A DNA stretch of 64,000 bases from Schizochytrium sp. TIO01 (lineage: Eukaryota > Sar > Bigyra > Thraustochytrida > Thraustochytriidae), in assembly GCA_004764695.1 (NCBI GenBank), contig SMSO01000037.1, positions 3,284,337 through 3,348,336 of the forward strand, given 5' to 3'. Every line of letters starts with the position of its first letter. The stretch's first letter is position 1. The notes under the pieces were generated by a model that was not told the DNA's origin, searched no databases, and saw only the letters and a program-made list of their open reading frames with translations. The translations under genes were made by a program, and so were the position numbers. Of the stretch, positions 44,078-53,693 are shown piece by piece.

Positions 44078-47000
44078 ATGGCGGAGCGGCTTCGACTCCG
44101 CCGTCGCGGTTCGCCGCCGCCGCCGCCGCCTCCTCCCCCCGCGCCGGGGTCTGGCATTTCCGGGAGTAATGACGATGTTGCGTCTCGTCTTGCTGACAAA
44201 GTGCGGCGCCAGGCAGAGACGCTCGTGGATTTGCAGAGCGACGTTGAGGATCGCACCCAGTATGCTCGACTTTGTGAACAGTTCGTTGTTACACTCGAGC
44301 CCTCGCAGCCTCTGCCTCTCGCCAAAGAAGATCTTGCAGCGCTACGTTCTCGGCGGCGACTAGTGGGACCGGAAAGCTACTCGTCCTCTTCAGCTGCCGT
44401 CAATCGAAACAGCCGGCACACGCTCACGAGCATTGCGAAGCAGTATGATGCTGCGTGTAAACGAGTTCAAGATCTTACGCAGCGCACAGCGGAGCTCGAA
44501 GCAGAAATATCCACAAGCCATCAGGCAAAAGAAGTCGCTGATCGACGTGTGGCGGCACTTCGAAGTAAGCTTGCGGATGCCCAAAACAAAGTTCTCCAAC
44601 TCAGGAGAGGCGCAGGGTCCGTGGCAGTTGCGGCTGCAAATTCTGAAGAGATCGAAGGACTTCAGGCAAAGGTTACATCGTTGGAGCAGGATAAAATGAG
44701 GCTAAACGCGTCACTAGCAAAGGAGGCGAGAGCCACTGAGGAGCAAAGGGTATATATTGACGTCCTGCAGGCAGCACTGAAGGCTAGAGCAGAGGAACTG
44801 GGCATGGACCCAGAGCAGGTTCTCCACGCGGAGAAAGCAAAATTTGATGTGCTTGCAGCGAAAGGGACCATTGCGAGACTGGAACAGACGGAGCAGGAGC
44901 TCAGGGAGACAATTTCAGTTGCGCATGAAAGACTTCGGTTGGAAAACTTGAGGCTCATGCAGACACGCAGGCGACTTGCGTTATATGAGCCTGATGAGGA
45001 GGATGACGACGAAGAAAAGATTCATGCCGGTGAGTATGTACAGGAAGCAAAGGATCCAGCAACGCCTCGCAATGCAGGGTACCTTGTAGATGGAAAACGC
45101 GGGAGCCCTATCCGGGATGGAAGAAATCTTCAGCACCTTCAAAACACAAATCGCAAGCTGAAGCAAGAGAATGAAGCTTTACTTGACTTTGTCAGAGAAA
45201 CTGTGGAGCCCCTGAAAGCAGAAAAGCAAGAATTAGAGGATGCTTTGGAAACTACTGCGAGCTCACTTGGGGCTGCACGTAAAGAGAAAGAAGCCTTGCA
45301 GAACGAAATTTTCTTACTTGAACAGAAGCTGGAGACAGCTAAGCTTGAAAATGCCAAGATCAGCGTTGAGTGGAACGCCGCTCAAGAGGCTTGCATTACA
45401 ACTGAAGAACAGCGAGATCTTGCCAGGGCTCAGCTAGAAGAAACTAAAGAAGCTTTGGCGAAAATGAAGGTGCTTTTAGAATCACAAAAGGATGCCATGG
45501 AGAAATTGCGAGACGAGACAGCAGAGGCAAAGCAGCAGAGTCAAGCTGCAGGCGACCTTGCTCAACAGCTTGCAGACACGCAAAATGCGCTCCGTTGCGA
45601 GCGTAGAGAACTGGTGGCCACAGAAGAGAAAAGATCAAGTCTTGAGAACAAAGTCAAGGAACTGGAGGTAGCACGTATGGATCTACAGGACCGTGCAGAT
45701 AAGTTACAGGGTGAGCGTACTAGGCTAGAGACACAAGTAACTTCTCTGGAGGTATCTGTGGCACAGGCCAAAAAGGAAGCTCAAGACTTTAAAACTACTT
45801 GTGAAGAACAGACATCTGAGCGGCGCACGATAGATGATGAGTTGAAGGAGCTACGAATGTTCAAACGCAAAGCATGGCGAATTGAAAAGGCGATAGCGAC
45901 TCTTTGGCACGAAGGTGCTTCTCCCGATATTAGCTTGGCAAATCTTCAGGATATCTTGCAACGGGTCTCCTCGAGTGCCATGGGAGGCTCAGACGAGGAG
46001 GCATCTTCCACAGTTATGAGTGCATTGGAGAATATCATGCCACATCTTAATTCTTTGCTCTTCTCTGCTCAATCTCTCGTTTCTCGAGCTCACTCGGACG
46101 CAGTTCGCGTGCAAAAAGACCTTGCAGGCCAGGAGGACCGGTTTCAGGTTGAGAAGCGTTTATTACACGACGAAATTCATGCTCTGAGGCAAAAATTTCA
46201 AAAGGTTGAAGAAATGCAAGAAAGGTCTCGTCAGATCTCCATGGATGAAAAAATGTATGTTAGCCAGAATTCAGTAGCAACAGCTGCTGATCTTGCGGAG
46301 TTAGATCGTCTTAGACAACGTTATGCCGACCTTGAAACAAAATATGCCTCTCTAGAACTGCAATTACATGATGCAGAGCATAGTGGCACCGATCTAGGTA
46401 ACCAAGCGCCCCAGAGCGTATCATCATCCACGAGAGACTTTGCTCAAGGGACATTACGAAATATGCGTTCACGGATTGAACAGGCGTCTGAGCATGCGGA
46501 GCAGCTCGAATCACTCCAACTGGAGCTTGAGAAAGCTGCTGCTCTGGTAAGAGAGCAAGAAGAAATCACTCAGCAGGTTGAAGCTCAACTAATTGACACT
46601 GAAGAACAGTGGCATGCGCTTCAACAAGATGTTGATTTGGTGCGCAAGCTGGTTGTATCAACGGTGAAAGGCGTGTATCTTCGCTACAGATCTTCACACG
46701 GCGGCGTTCGAGAGTTCTTTGTGGAGGGCCCGCCTCCAGGTCGGGATCAGCCTGAACGTTCTCTCGAGGACAGTATTCTGCCACTCTGCGAGCTTGTGGA
46801 ATCAGTTCTCGAGTTTGATATTGGTCAACAGCGCAATGTTCTGCCCCGTGGTCGTTCTTCTGGGCGGCCCGGTGTCGCGCCAGCGTGAGAGGGAGCGCGC
46901 AGCTCGTATTGAAGCATTAAATGAGTCCCTTAGTCGTGCGCAGCGCGTAGTAGAAGATACGAGAGCGCAGCTCGACTCAGAGCTACATCAGGACTCTCAG

Positions 47001-47405
47001 CAAAACGAATATGCGCGTACTCGCAGTTTTGCTGGTGAAAGCACTATAGGAGTTCGCAGTAGCTTCGTTGGAGATCATGATGACATGGAGGACATTCTCG
47101 AAGGAGATCATGATGATGAGATAGATGAGATTGTTGTACGGCGCGCTCATTCGCCATCTCGTGTTCGTGTCGCTCGGGATGGTAGTGTACAGATTGATGC
47201 GTTGCGACCTTCATCTTCTAAAAGTAACCGGCGTTCATCAGTAGATCTTCAAAGTAGTTTGCGCGACGCAGCACGCGCCGTGGATCAAATCGACCGAATC
47301 AGGAAGAGTTCCTCTCGGCATGAGACGCCTATGTCTCGTCGTTACAAGCAACAGTTCAAAGTTGCTCAGGACAGGTTCCGCCGGCTCCAGTCTCTTGATC
47401 GGTAA
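44078..47405 (+). CDS. Long coiled-coil protein with a frame change near the C-terminus
   Basis: From ATG 44078 the frame gives 936 residues to TGA 46886. The N-terminus is basic with a nine-Pro run, then an ordered block (about 38-90, ARLCEQFVVTLEPSQPLPL), then almost continuous heptad coiled coil to about 870 with an acidic break (EPDEEDDDEEK near 305). The first frame ends in non-coil sequence (GRSSGRPGVAPA), while another frame takes over from about 46884 with strong coil and Ser/Arg-rich sequence (RERERAARIEALNESL) to TAA 47403. So the real protein is probably about 1100 residues, through a small intron (46838-46883, 46 bp, keeps frame but has a poor GTTCTG donor) or a frameshift. The role is unknown; centrosome or basal-body scaffolds look like this, but so do many other proteins. 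Confidence 0.7.
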
Positions 47406-48042
47406 AAGTGAAACCTAGTCGATTGGTAGGGATATAGTTGACTTGGTCATGTTTGATTGGATTCAATTTATGGTCAGACCAATAGATGATCGTTTTGGGT
47501 GTATTTGTTTGAAGAAGTATAATGAACAAGAACAACGATATGTTTTCTAATTTTGATGTTTTTAATCCCTGCCGAGTTTCCACAGTCCTTCAGAATGATT
47601 TTTGCAGTAATCAGCAAATTCATATGTGCCATACGAGATGATCTCGCCAGAGTTTTGATAGTATTTAGAAGTTTAAAAGTTGGGCTATGATTTTTTTCAT
47701 ATTAAAATTTTTTGTTATAAAAGAGCTGGTTGTGTCAGCAAAAGTATCATTAGTTCGACGAGGCTTTATATGATGATTTGATTAATTTTGCTATGATATC
47801 CTCATTCTGTTTCACCAAAAATAAATAATCTGCTTAACACGCATCAAATATAACAGCAACGAGAAGTATGCAGCATCAGGCATGATAGTAGCACAAGTGG
47901 TGCCGATTCTTGGTCGTGCTCACAGGTGGTTTCCTAGTCAGTGTTTTTTCAGGCACCTTTCAAGATACTCGAAAGGCTGACTGAGACTTCGCATGTTCTT
48001 ACTCACCATGTCGTTATCCAGAAGAGTCAGTGGATTGGATTC
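47406..48042. other. Convergent 3' spacer, 0.6 kb
   Basis: AT-rich gap between the coiled-coil gene (+) and the mitochondrial-type gene (-). It has an AATAAA-like motif near 47820 and no gene. Confidence 0.65.
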
Positions 48043-48870
48043 TTAGTAGTTATGCTTGAGCAGCGCCTTGAGGTGAACCTTGATCTCCGCCTTCTCCTCT
48101 CGCAACTGGCGCAGGGACTCCTCGTATCCATACGGACGCTGGTCGATGGGGAGTTTGCGAATTCTTGCAATTTCCTCGCCCTCTTGCTTCCGCTTCATGT
48201 CGAGCATCATTTTGAGCGTCCTAATGAGCCCCTGCCTTGAAATATCCACCCTGAAGCCTTCTGACGAAGAGAAGTCATCTCCACCTTCTGTTCCATTTTC
48301 CTTCTCGTCATCCTTCTTCGCAGCTCCATCATCAAGAATCTTGGAGGCGTCCGCATCGCCCTTTGCTGCCAGCTCTGCCAGGAAGTCCCTCGAGGAGTCT
48401 ACCGGGGCCTCCTTCTCAGCAGCAGCGTCCTTCTTGCCGGACCCTAGCCCAAGCCAGCTAGAGACCGAGGAAACAGCTGATGTGCTGTCGGGAGCTCCAC
48501 TGTCGTCTTCGTCTTCGAAGCCCTCGTAGCGCCTGCGCAAAGCTTCTTCCTTCTGGTGCTCTTCATATCGCCGCAGAAGCTCCAGCCCTCCGTAAACACC
48601 GCCAACAGCGGCGACGAGGAACAGGAAGCCTCGGGTGTTGGTCTTCTTGGCCGGCTTGGCCTGCTTGTGGCTCTTCGCAGGCGCCGCACGAGGTCTTGCG
48701 GCGGCGGCCTTGGCAGCTGTCTGGGAGGCCTGAGGAGTCGCGATGTCGGGCTTCGCAGCGGCAGCAGAGGGACGGCGAGGAGGAGGAGGAGGCGGAGGTG
48801 GAGGACGCGAGGAGAGGAAGCGGGCCTGCGCGAGATGGCGCCGAGTTGAACGGAGAGAGGTCGTCAGCAT
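48043..48870 (-). CDS. Probable mitochondrial single-pass membrane protein
   Basis: 275 residues from ATG 48870; the frame extends upstream to a GTG but a eukaryotic start there is unlikely. The first 20 residues (MLTTSLRSTRRHLAQARFLS) form an Arg/Ser-rich amphipathic presequence typical of mitochondrial import. A nine-Pro run and an Ala/Lys-rich linker follow, then one membrane helix (about 79-97, TRGFLFLVAAVGGVYGGLELL), a charged acidic middle, and a basic helical C-terminus (about 210-275, with LIRTLKMMLDMKRKQEGEE and PIDQRPYGYEESLRQLREE). This layout fits an inner-membrane protein with most of its mass on one side. I do not recognise the family. The name of any complex, such as MICOS, would be a guess. 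Confidence 0.72.
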   Translation of the reverse strand: MLTTSLRSTRRHLAQARFLSSRPPPPPPPPPRRPSAAAAKPDIATPQASQTAAKAAAARPRAAPAKSHKQAKPAKKTNTRGFLFLVAAVGGVYGGLELLRRYEEHQKEEALRRRYEGFEDEDDSGAPDSTSAVSSVSSWLGLGSGKKDAAAEKEAPVDSSRDFLAELAAKGDADASKILDDGAAKKDDEKENGTEGGDDFSSSEGFRVDISRQGLIRTLKMMLDMKRKQEGEEIARIRKLPIDQRPYGYEESLRQLREEKAEIKVHLKALLKHNY

Positions 48871-49812
48871 TGTGGCAAGCTGGTGCGGGTTACTGAATTG
48901 AATGGGCCTAATCTGATGTTTTAGAGATAACTTGGATTTTGCAATTGTTTTTGTGTTCTGCTGGCTTCTGGATGATTTCACCGCTGTATGCTCACCTCAA
49001 ACTTTGTCTTTTGATGCAATCACAACTGCATTTGCAGAACATGATATTGGGCATGCTGGAAAGTAGCGCGGGCTCGACTGGGAAAGTTCATCTCTGGAGG
49101 TTGATTTTGGATATTGGTTCAAGAAATTGAAATTTCATTAGCACCATATATTTTCTTAAAGCACATATATATATTGACTCATGTAAATATTTTAATTAAA
49201 AAAAGCATTAAAAAATGATGTTCTGCATTACATCATTGCATTTTCTGAATGCGGAACGTCCTGTGAAGTTGACGCTTCGAATTTCCTTGACTCAGAATTG
49301 GTATACGAAAACATTCAAGATGATTGAAGGTCGAAGCTTGAAGACTGCATAGACATAGCTTCTAGGAGCCCATTGTGGGTGTTCTACAATCATGATCAGC
49401 TAGCCACCTGCATAGTAGGCTTTGCTTGCTACAATTACACTGCTTTTCATTCGTATTCATACGCTCAGTTCTCATTTGTACGTGTCTGCTTTCTACAGTG
49501 GGGTTAACAATATAGTTCACTATCTTCATTGAATAGTTCACTATCTTCAGTGAATAGTTCACTATTTTCATAGTTGAAATTAAATAGTTCACTGTTTTGA
49601 GGGTTCACTTTTGCTTTCGTCGAAAATAGGTACGTACGAAGAGCAAAGGAGCACATGTTACTTCAAAACGATTCACGAAGTCTCGCTTGAGATCTCTAGC
49701 GACGACTGCGGCCGAGAGAAGTGTCTGTTGCACGACTGCAGCTGTGATCAAGGTGCGTCGCTTTGGACACTATCTTGGGGCTTCTTAAGGCTCTGAGTGG
49801 CTGCTGGGAACG
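48871..49812. other. Divergent intergenic region, 0.9 kb
   Basis: Lies between the mitochondrial-type gene (-) and the small spliced gene (+). It holds the 21-bp tandem repeat at 49512-49593 and a GC-richer part at about 49685-49800. No further coding frame was accepted. Confidence 0.6.
49512..49593. repeat. Tandem ATAGTTCACT repeat, four copies
   Basis: Copies of ATAGTTCACT begin at 49512, 49533, 49554 and 49584 (spacings 21, 21 and 30), within longer units of ATAGTTCACTATCTTCA. Each unit contains a short ATAG...CTAT inverted repeat. It lies about 220 bases upstream of the small spliced gene and 640 bases upstream of the divergent gene, so a protein-binding array is possible. Confidence 0.85.
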
Positions 49813-50248
49813 ATGGAGTCGCCCATGGTGAGGACCGCGTCCGCTACGCCGTTGAAAGCCCCTGCTTCGGCACCACCTGCACAGCACGGACATCGCGGAA
49901 GGCCGCGGAGAAAATCTGCTGCTGCGGAGCCCAAAGCAACACTCGAACTTGTAGCTAGCGACGCCAAGCCAGCATTTGCGGATCATAGCGCACATCTCAA
50001 TCCGGAACACTGCGTCATGCTTCCTGCCTCAAGGTGAAAAACATGAAACTTTATCTGGTGAACATAAGATGGACCTTTTCAAGGAAGCGATCCCTACACG
50101 CTACACAAATTGATGAGCAAATATACCCTGCTTGGAGTCGTCTGGGGAGCTGGCATGATTGAGTGTTCAAGAAGGCATCCTCTTGTTCTTTTTTAGGAAA
50201 GCTCACAGTGCTTTGGAGGAGGCAACATCGAGACAGATCTACACTTAG
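49813..50248 (+). CDS. Small two-exon protein, unknown function
   Basis: My model: exon 1 is 49813-50033 (ATG 49813), the intron 50034-50196 (163 bp, CCTCAAG|GTGAAA ... TTCTTTTTTAG|G), and exon 2 50197-50248 to TAG. The product has 90 residues. Exon 1 is GC-rich against an AT-rich background and encodes an Ala/Pro-rich, basic segment (GHRGRPRRKS near residue 27, a possible nuclear signal). Exon 2 adds RKAHSALEEATSRQIYT in frame. Unspliced, the frame stops right at the donor (AGGTGA). No family recognised. Support comes from the good polypyrimidine acceptor, frame agreement and base composition; RNA data would decide. Confidence 0.42.
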
Positions 50249-52097
50249 ACACTCATTTGCAAAAATCATAATGTACAAAAGTGCGAAGAATATAGAGCCA
50301 CGGAAGGATGCATGATCATGATTCGTCCACTCTTAGTTCCGTTTCTTATCCTCATGTCGATAAATTAATAAATAAAATTAAAAAAATGAATACCCAAACA
50401 TTAAGCCATGCTCGCGTGAATCTACATTTCCTAGGTTCTGCAGCATAGTTGGACATGGCGAAAACTTTTGACTCAGCCATCGTAAAAGGGTACAGATTAT
50501 GTTCAGACCTAAATCCAACTTAAAAGCAATGGAGTATAGCATGGGCATTTAACACAGCAGATTGTTATAGCTGTCTATACAAAAAGTTTTGGTCATAGCT
50601 TATTTTTTTTAATCCACAAGTTCGGCGGGCAGTGGTATAGAACTAAGCTACTGAAAGTATAGATTATGATATGCTGTCATACTCTGCAGTGTTAAAGTCA
50701 ATATACTCCACAGTAGGTAGAGATGGGTTGTATGGGTTAGATTGCTCCATTTGATCCTCCGACTTACCGGAGCGTTTGATTCCCAGATGGGTGCTCCATT
50801 TGAATTAAAGAACTCAATCACAAACTAATAAGATGTTGTTGTGGAAAAAGTGCTAAAAGGTGTTGGTAGATAATCTATTATCAAAACCATAGTAGTACAT
50901 AGGTAGCTCTTAGCTTTGCAGAATAAAAGGTGTGCGAAAGGGGCGTTGAAGATCCGTTGAAAAAGAGTAGCTAAAGAAGACAACCGCGAATACTAAAGCA
51001 CTCAAGAAGATTACAAAGTCGCTGCTTCATGAAAGAGACCAGATTGGACTTAAAATGAGTGACTGTAGATGAACTGATATTAACGCCCTAAAGGAAGTGA
51101 GTGCCTGGTTAAGGAAATGTGCTTCAAGAATGTGTCTGGCTGCTTCTCTGGACAACTTATGGAACCTTTACAGTATATCTCAGAAAAACAAAGCCTTTTC
51201 CAACGCCTGGGCACAAAAAACTTAAATAGTACATGCTGGTGGGAATAGGATTGAGTGTATAGAATCTCACCTTCCTGCTCAATAATGATACATAGTAACT
51301 TATTGCTATCAATGCTTTTTTATTCTCAATTTTCTTTTTTTTCTTTTTGCACATCACATACAATGGAGGGACTATTTTGGGTTCGTTCAATAGTAATATG
51401 TCTGAGCGACCCGTGGCAGAGGTGTCGATTGCTGCACGGTTAGGACTGGCCAGCAGGATTAGCTGATTGCTCCTCTTCAAAATTGAATAAACAAGTAGGA
51501 TCTCTTCCTCTTGGAAAATACACCCCTTGTCAGCTTTTAAGGAAGCAAACTGTGGAGGGAGGACCCTGAAGTCATTGCTTCTCTGTGACTTACAGATGTC
51601 CATAATTATTCGTTAATCTTACTTCTTTCGGTAGCTCAATTGGTTTACGAGTTTAGTGTCTCTTCGTTTAGAAGATAGTGTGTGCTGCGGTGAGTAGTAC
51701 TCTTTGTACGTTATCGACCTGGGTGGTCTAGAAACGCATGTTTTGAACTTCCTAGTCTAACTCGGATTCGGTAGAAGCGTGATATATAATAAATCAACTC
51801 ACAGCGTACTTGGTATTCCCTTTTTACGCGCGGCGCGGACACCAAAAAGTGAACATACGATTCTATATCTTCTCCCTTTGTCATTTTCTTGAAGCGAGAT
51901 CAAACTAAAGCAAGAAGCTTTAGCACAGACGCCAAAACCTCTTTCCGTCGTCGAGAAGCACGCGTTTTTTTGCAAGGGCGAGCTTGGAATACTTGCTTCG
52001 CCAGCTTGGATGGCCAAGCTCGAGATCTAAGCTTGTGCGCCCCTCTATCGCGCTTCTACGCTTGCAAGCGTAGAGGCGACGGTTCGCAGCACAAGCG
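50249..52097. other. Intergenic region, 1.85 kb
   Basis: AT-rich. A minus-strand frame with ATG (51603 to 51157, 148 codons) has a six-Lys run produced by a T/C tract and a GTAAGT donor-like site just after its third codon; no homology, so I do not call it. A tRNA-like A box near 51634 has no matching B box. Possible promoter of the tail-anchored gene at the right end. Confidence 0.55.
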
Positions 52098-53141
52098 ATG
52101 AAAATTGTCCCAGATGAGGAGGTGCCAGCCATTGCGGTTGTTGACTTTGGCAACGTGTTGGCGACGCCAAAGTCTGTTCAAGCGCGCCGCAGCTCGGCAG
52201 GGACATCTTCTTCGGGGAAAAGTTTTGGGACATCTGCAGTGGATTCTGCGAAAGGACACATCAGCTTTGACAAAGATACTACCGTGCTTGCGGAGATTAG
52301 GCATGAAGAAGGAGAGACAGAAGAGAAACACTCCTCTCACTATGAACTTGAGGAGTCAGACAACATCGTGGATCTCTCTCCAGCAAGCCGAACATCCAAA
52401 GAGATTGTCTATCTTGATGAAACAGAGTCGGCGTCCAGAATAGATTTCGACCCGGATAATACCTTGATCGTGAATACTGCAATGAGTGCTATTAAAACTC
52501 AAAACGAAGGATCTTACAGCGACTCAGATATCAGCGAACGGTCTGACGATGACGATGGTGAAGGTTTTCTTAAACCTGTCCGCGCTCTTTCACCACATAC
52601 TCCAGTTCGCTTTGTTTCTACAGCTGTGAAGGTGATCGAAAACGAATCATCGCGGATTGGTAGCTTTCGAACTTCATCACTCATCCTAGAAAGAAGCAAT
52701 CGAACAGGAACAGTACTGCAGCTCGGGGGAGGGCATACGGGTTCTCTTATTCTTGCACCCCGCTCACCTAGTGAGAATACGGGATTTGCATTTGGAGTTG
52801 ACAAGTTTGGAAATCATATTGAAATTCCTAGAGACAGCCTTACGGGTGATTTGAATGGCTCATTGATTTTCCAGGGCCATCGTGGATCGGTTTCGTATGG
52901 CTCAGGGTCACAACATTACAGTGGTCCAGGACAAAACAAAGCGGCAAGGTCCCTTAGCTTTGCTGATGAACGCGGTCAGGATTTGGCTAAGGTAACTGAG
53001 GTTCACGACACACACTATCGATTACGAAATCATTTTTTTATTCGCTACATCGGAGCACGAGGCGCGACTCTCATCTTTGTTATTACCTTCTGTCTCTGTA
53101 TTATAATTCCACTTGTCATTTTTATTCTAAGGGGAAGTTAG
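52098..53141 (+). CDS. Tail-anchored membrane protein, unknown function
   Basis: 347 residues, ATG at 52098, TAG at 53139-53141. The N-terminal 315 residues are hydrophilic and Ser/Asp-rich with an acidic stretch (SDSDISERSDDDDGEGF near 140), and are probably disordered. A short motif, Ser-Leu-Ile-Leu/Phe, recurs three times between about 190 and 255 (SSLILERS, GSLILAPR, GSLIFQGH). One membrane helix lies at the very end (about 320-343, LIFVITFCLCIIIPLVIFIL) followed by four residues. No signal peptide is present, so the protein should insert by its tail and face the cytosol. SNARE-like heptads are not evident. I recognise no family. Confidence 0.7.
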   Translation: MKIVPDEEVPAIAVVDFGNVLATPKSVQARRSSAGTSSSGKSFGTSAVDSAKGHISFDKDTTVLAEIRHEEGETEEKHSSHYELEESDNIVDLSPASRTSKEIVYLDETESASRIDFDPDNTLIVNTAMSAIKTQNEGSYSDSDISERSDDDDGEGFLKPVRALSPHTPVRFVSTAVKVIENESSRIGSFRTSSLILERSNRTGTVLQLGGGHTGSLILAPRSPSENTGFAFGVDKFGNHIEIPRDSLTGDLNGSLIFQGHRGSVSYGSGSQHYSGPGQNKAARSLSFADERGQDLAKVTEVHDTHYRLRNHFFIRYIGARGATLIFVITFCLCIIIPLVIFILRGS

Positions 53142-53693
53142 AATTTGCAGTGATTCCTTTTAGTAGCGAGTGACACATGACTCTTAAACATCGCGTCTCT
53201 TTCAAGAAATTTACACATCTGGCCAAAACGCGCAAACGCCATGGCATTTACAAGGGAAGCAATGCTGTATACTACTAGTTTTGTCTCAGAAGAAGCAAGG
53301 CGAGGTCATCAATTTTGCAAACTTAGTGCTATTCATTCTCCATATTGAATGCATTGTTTGCTACTTACTGTCCATGGAGCAGGTCTGTGGATTAAACACC
53401 TAGAACAGCAAGACGAAATCATTTGCTCATTTATACAATGCATAATACACTTTTTGGCAGTATTAATTTTTAGATCAACGATGAGAGCGCTTAAATAGTA
53501 TACATATTTTAATTTGAAAAAGAAAAAAAAGCACAAGGTGACCTACATTAAAAAAAATAAATCAGATTATGTAAATACGAAGTGAAATTGATTGCGGTTG
53601 TGTAAGGGTTAACCACCCCCCCCCCAAAAAAAAATATATATATATATATTCTAGAAAACAGTACTTATTTAATTTCTTTTTCAATATTTTATT
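53142..53693. other. Convergent 3' spacer, 0.55 kb
   Basis: AT-rich gap between the tail-anchored gene (+) and AASDH (-), with a composite simple repeat at 53616-53649. No gene seen. Confidence 0.7.
53616..53649. repeat. C10-A9-(TA)n composite simple repeat
   Basis: Ten C, nine A, then about seven TA units in direct succession, 45 bases downstream of the AASDH stop. Confidence 0.9.

Noticed and set aside
46851-46883. 33-bp intron in the coiled-coil gene
   Set aside because: The length is a multiple of three, so it would not switch to the second frame.
51157-51603. 148-codon minus-strand frame with ATG
   Set aside because: Poly-Lys from a simple T/C tract, no homology, and a donor-like site after its third codon. 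Could be part of a spliced gene but not supportable alone.
51625-51700. tRNA-like segment (GGTAGCTCAATTGG)
   Set aside because: It resembles an A box, but there is no B box (GGTTCGAATCC type) at the right distance and no cloverleaf pairing.
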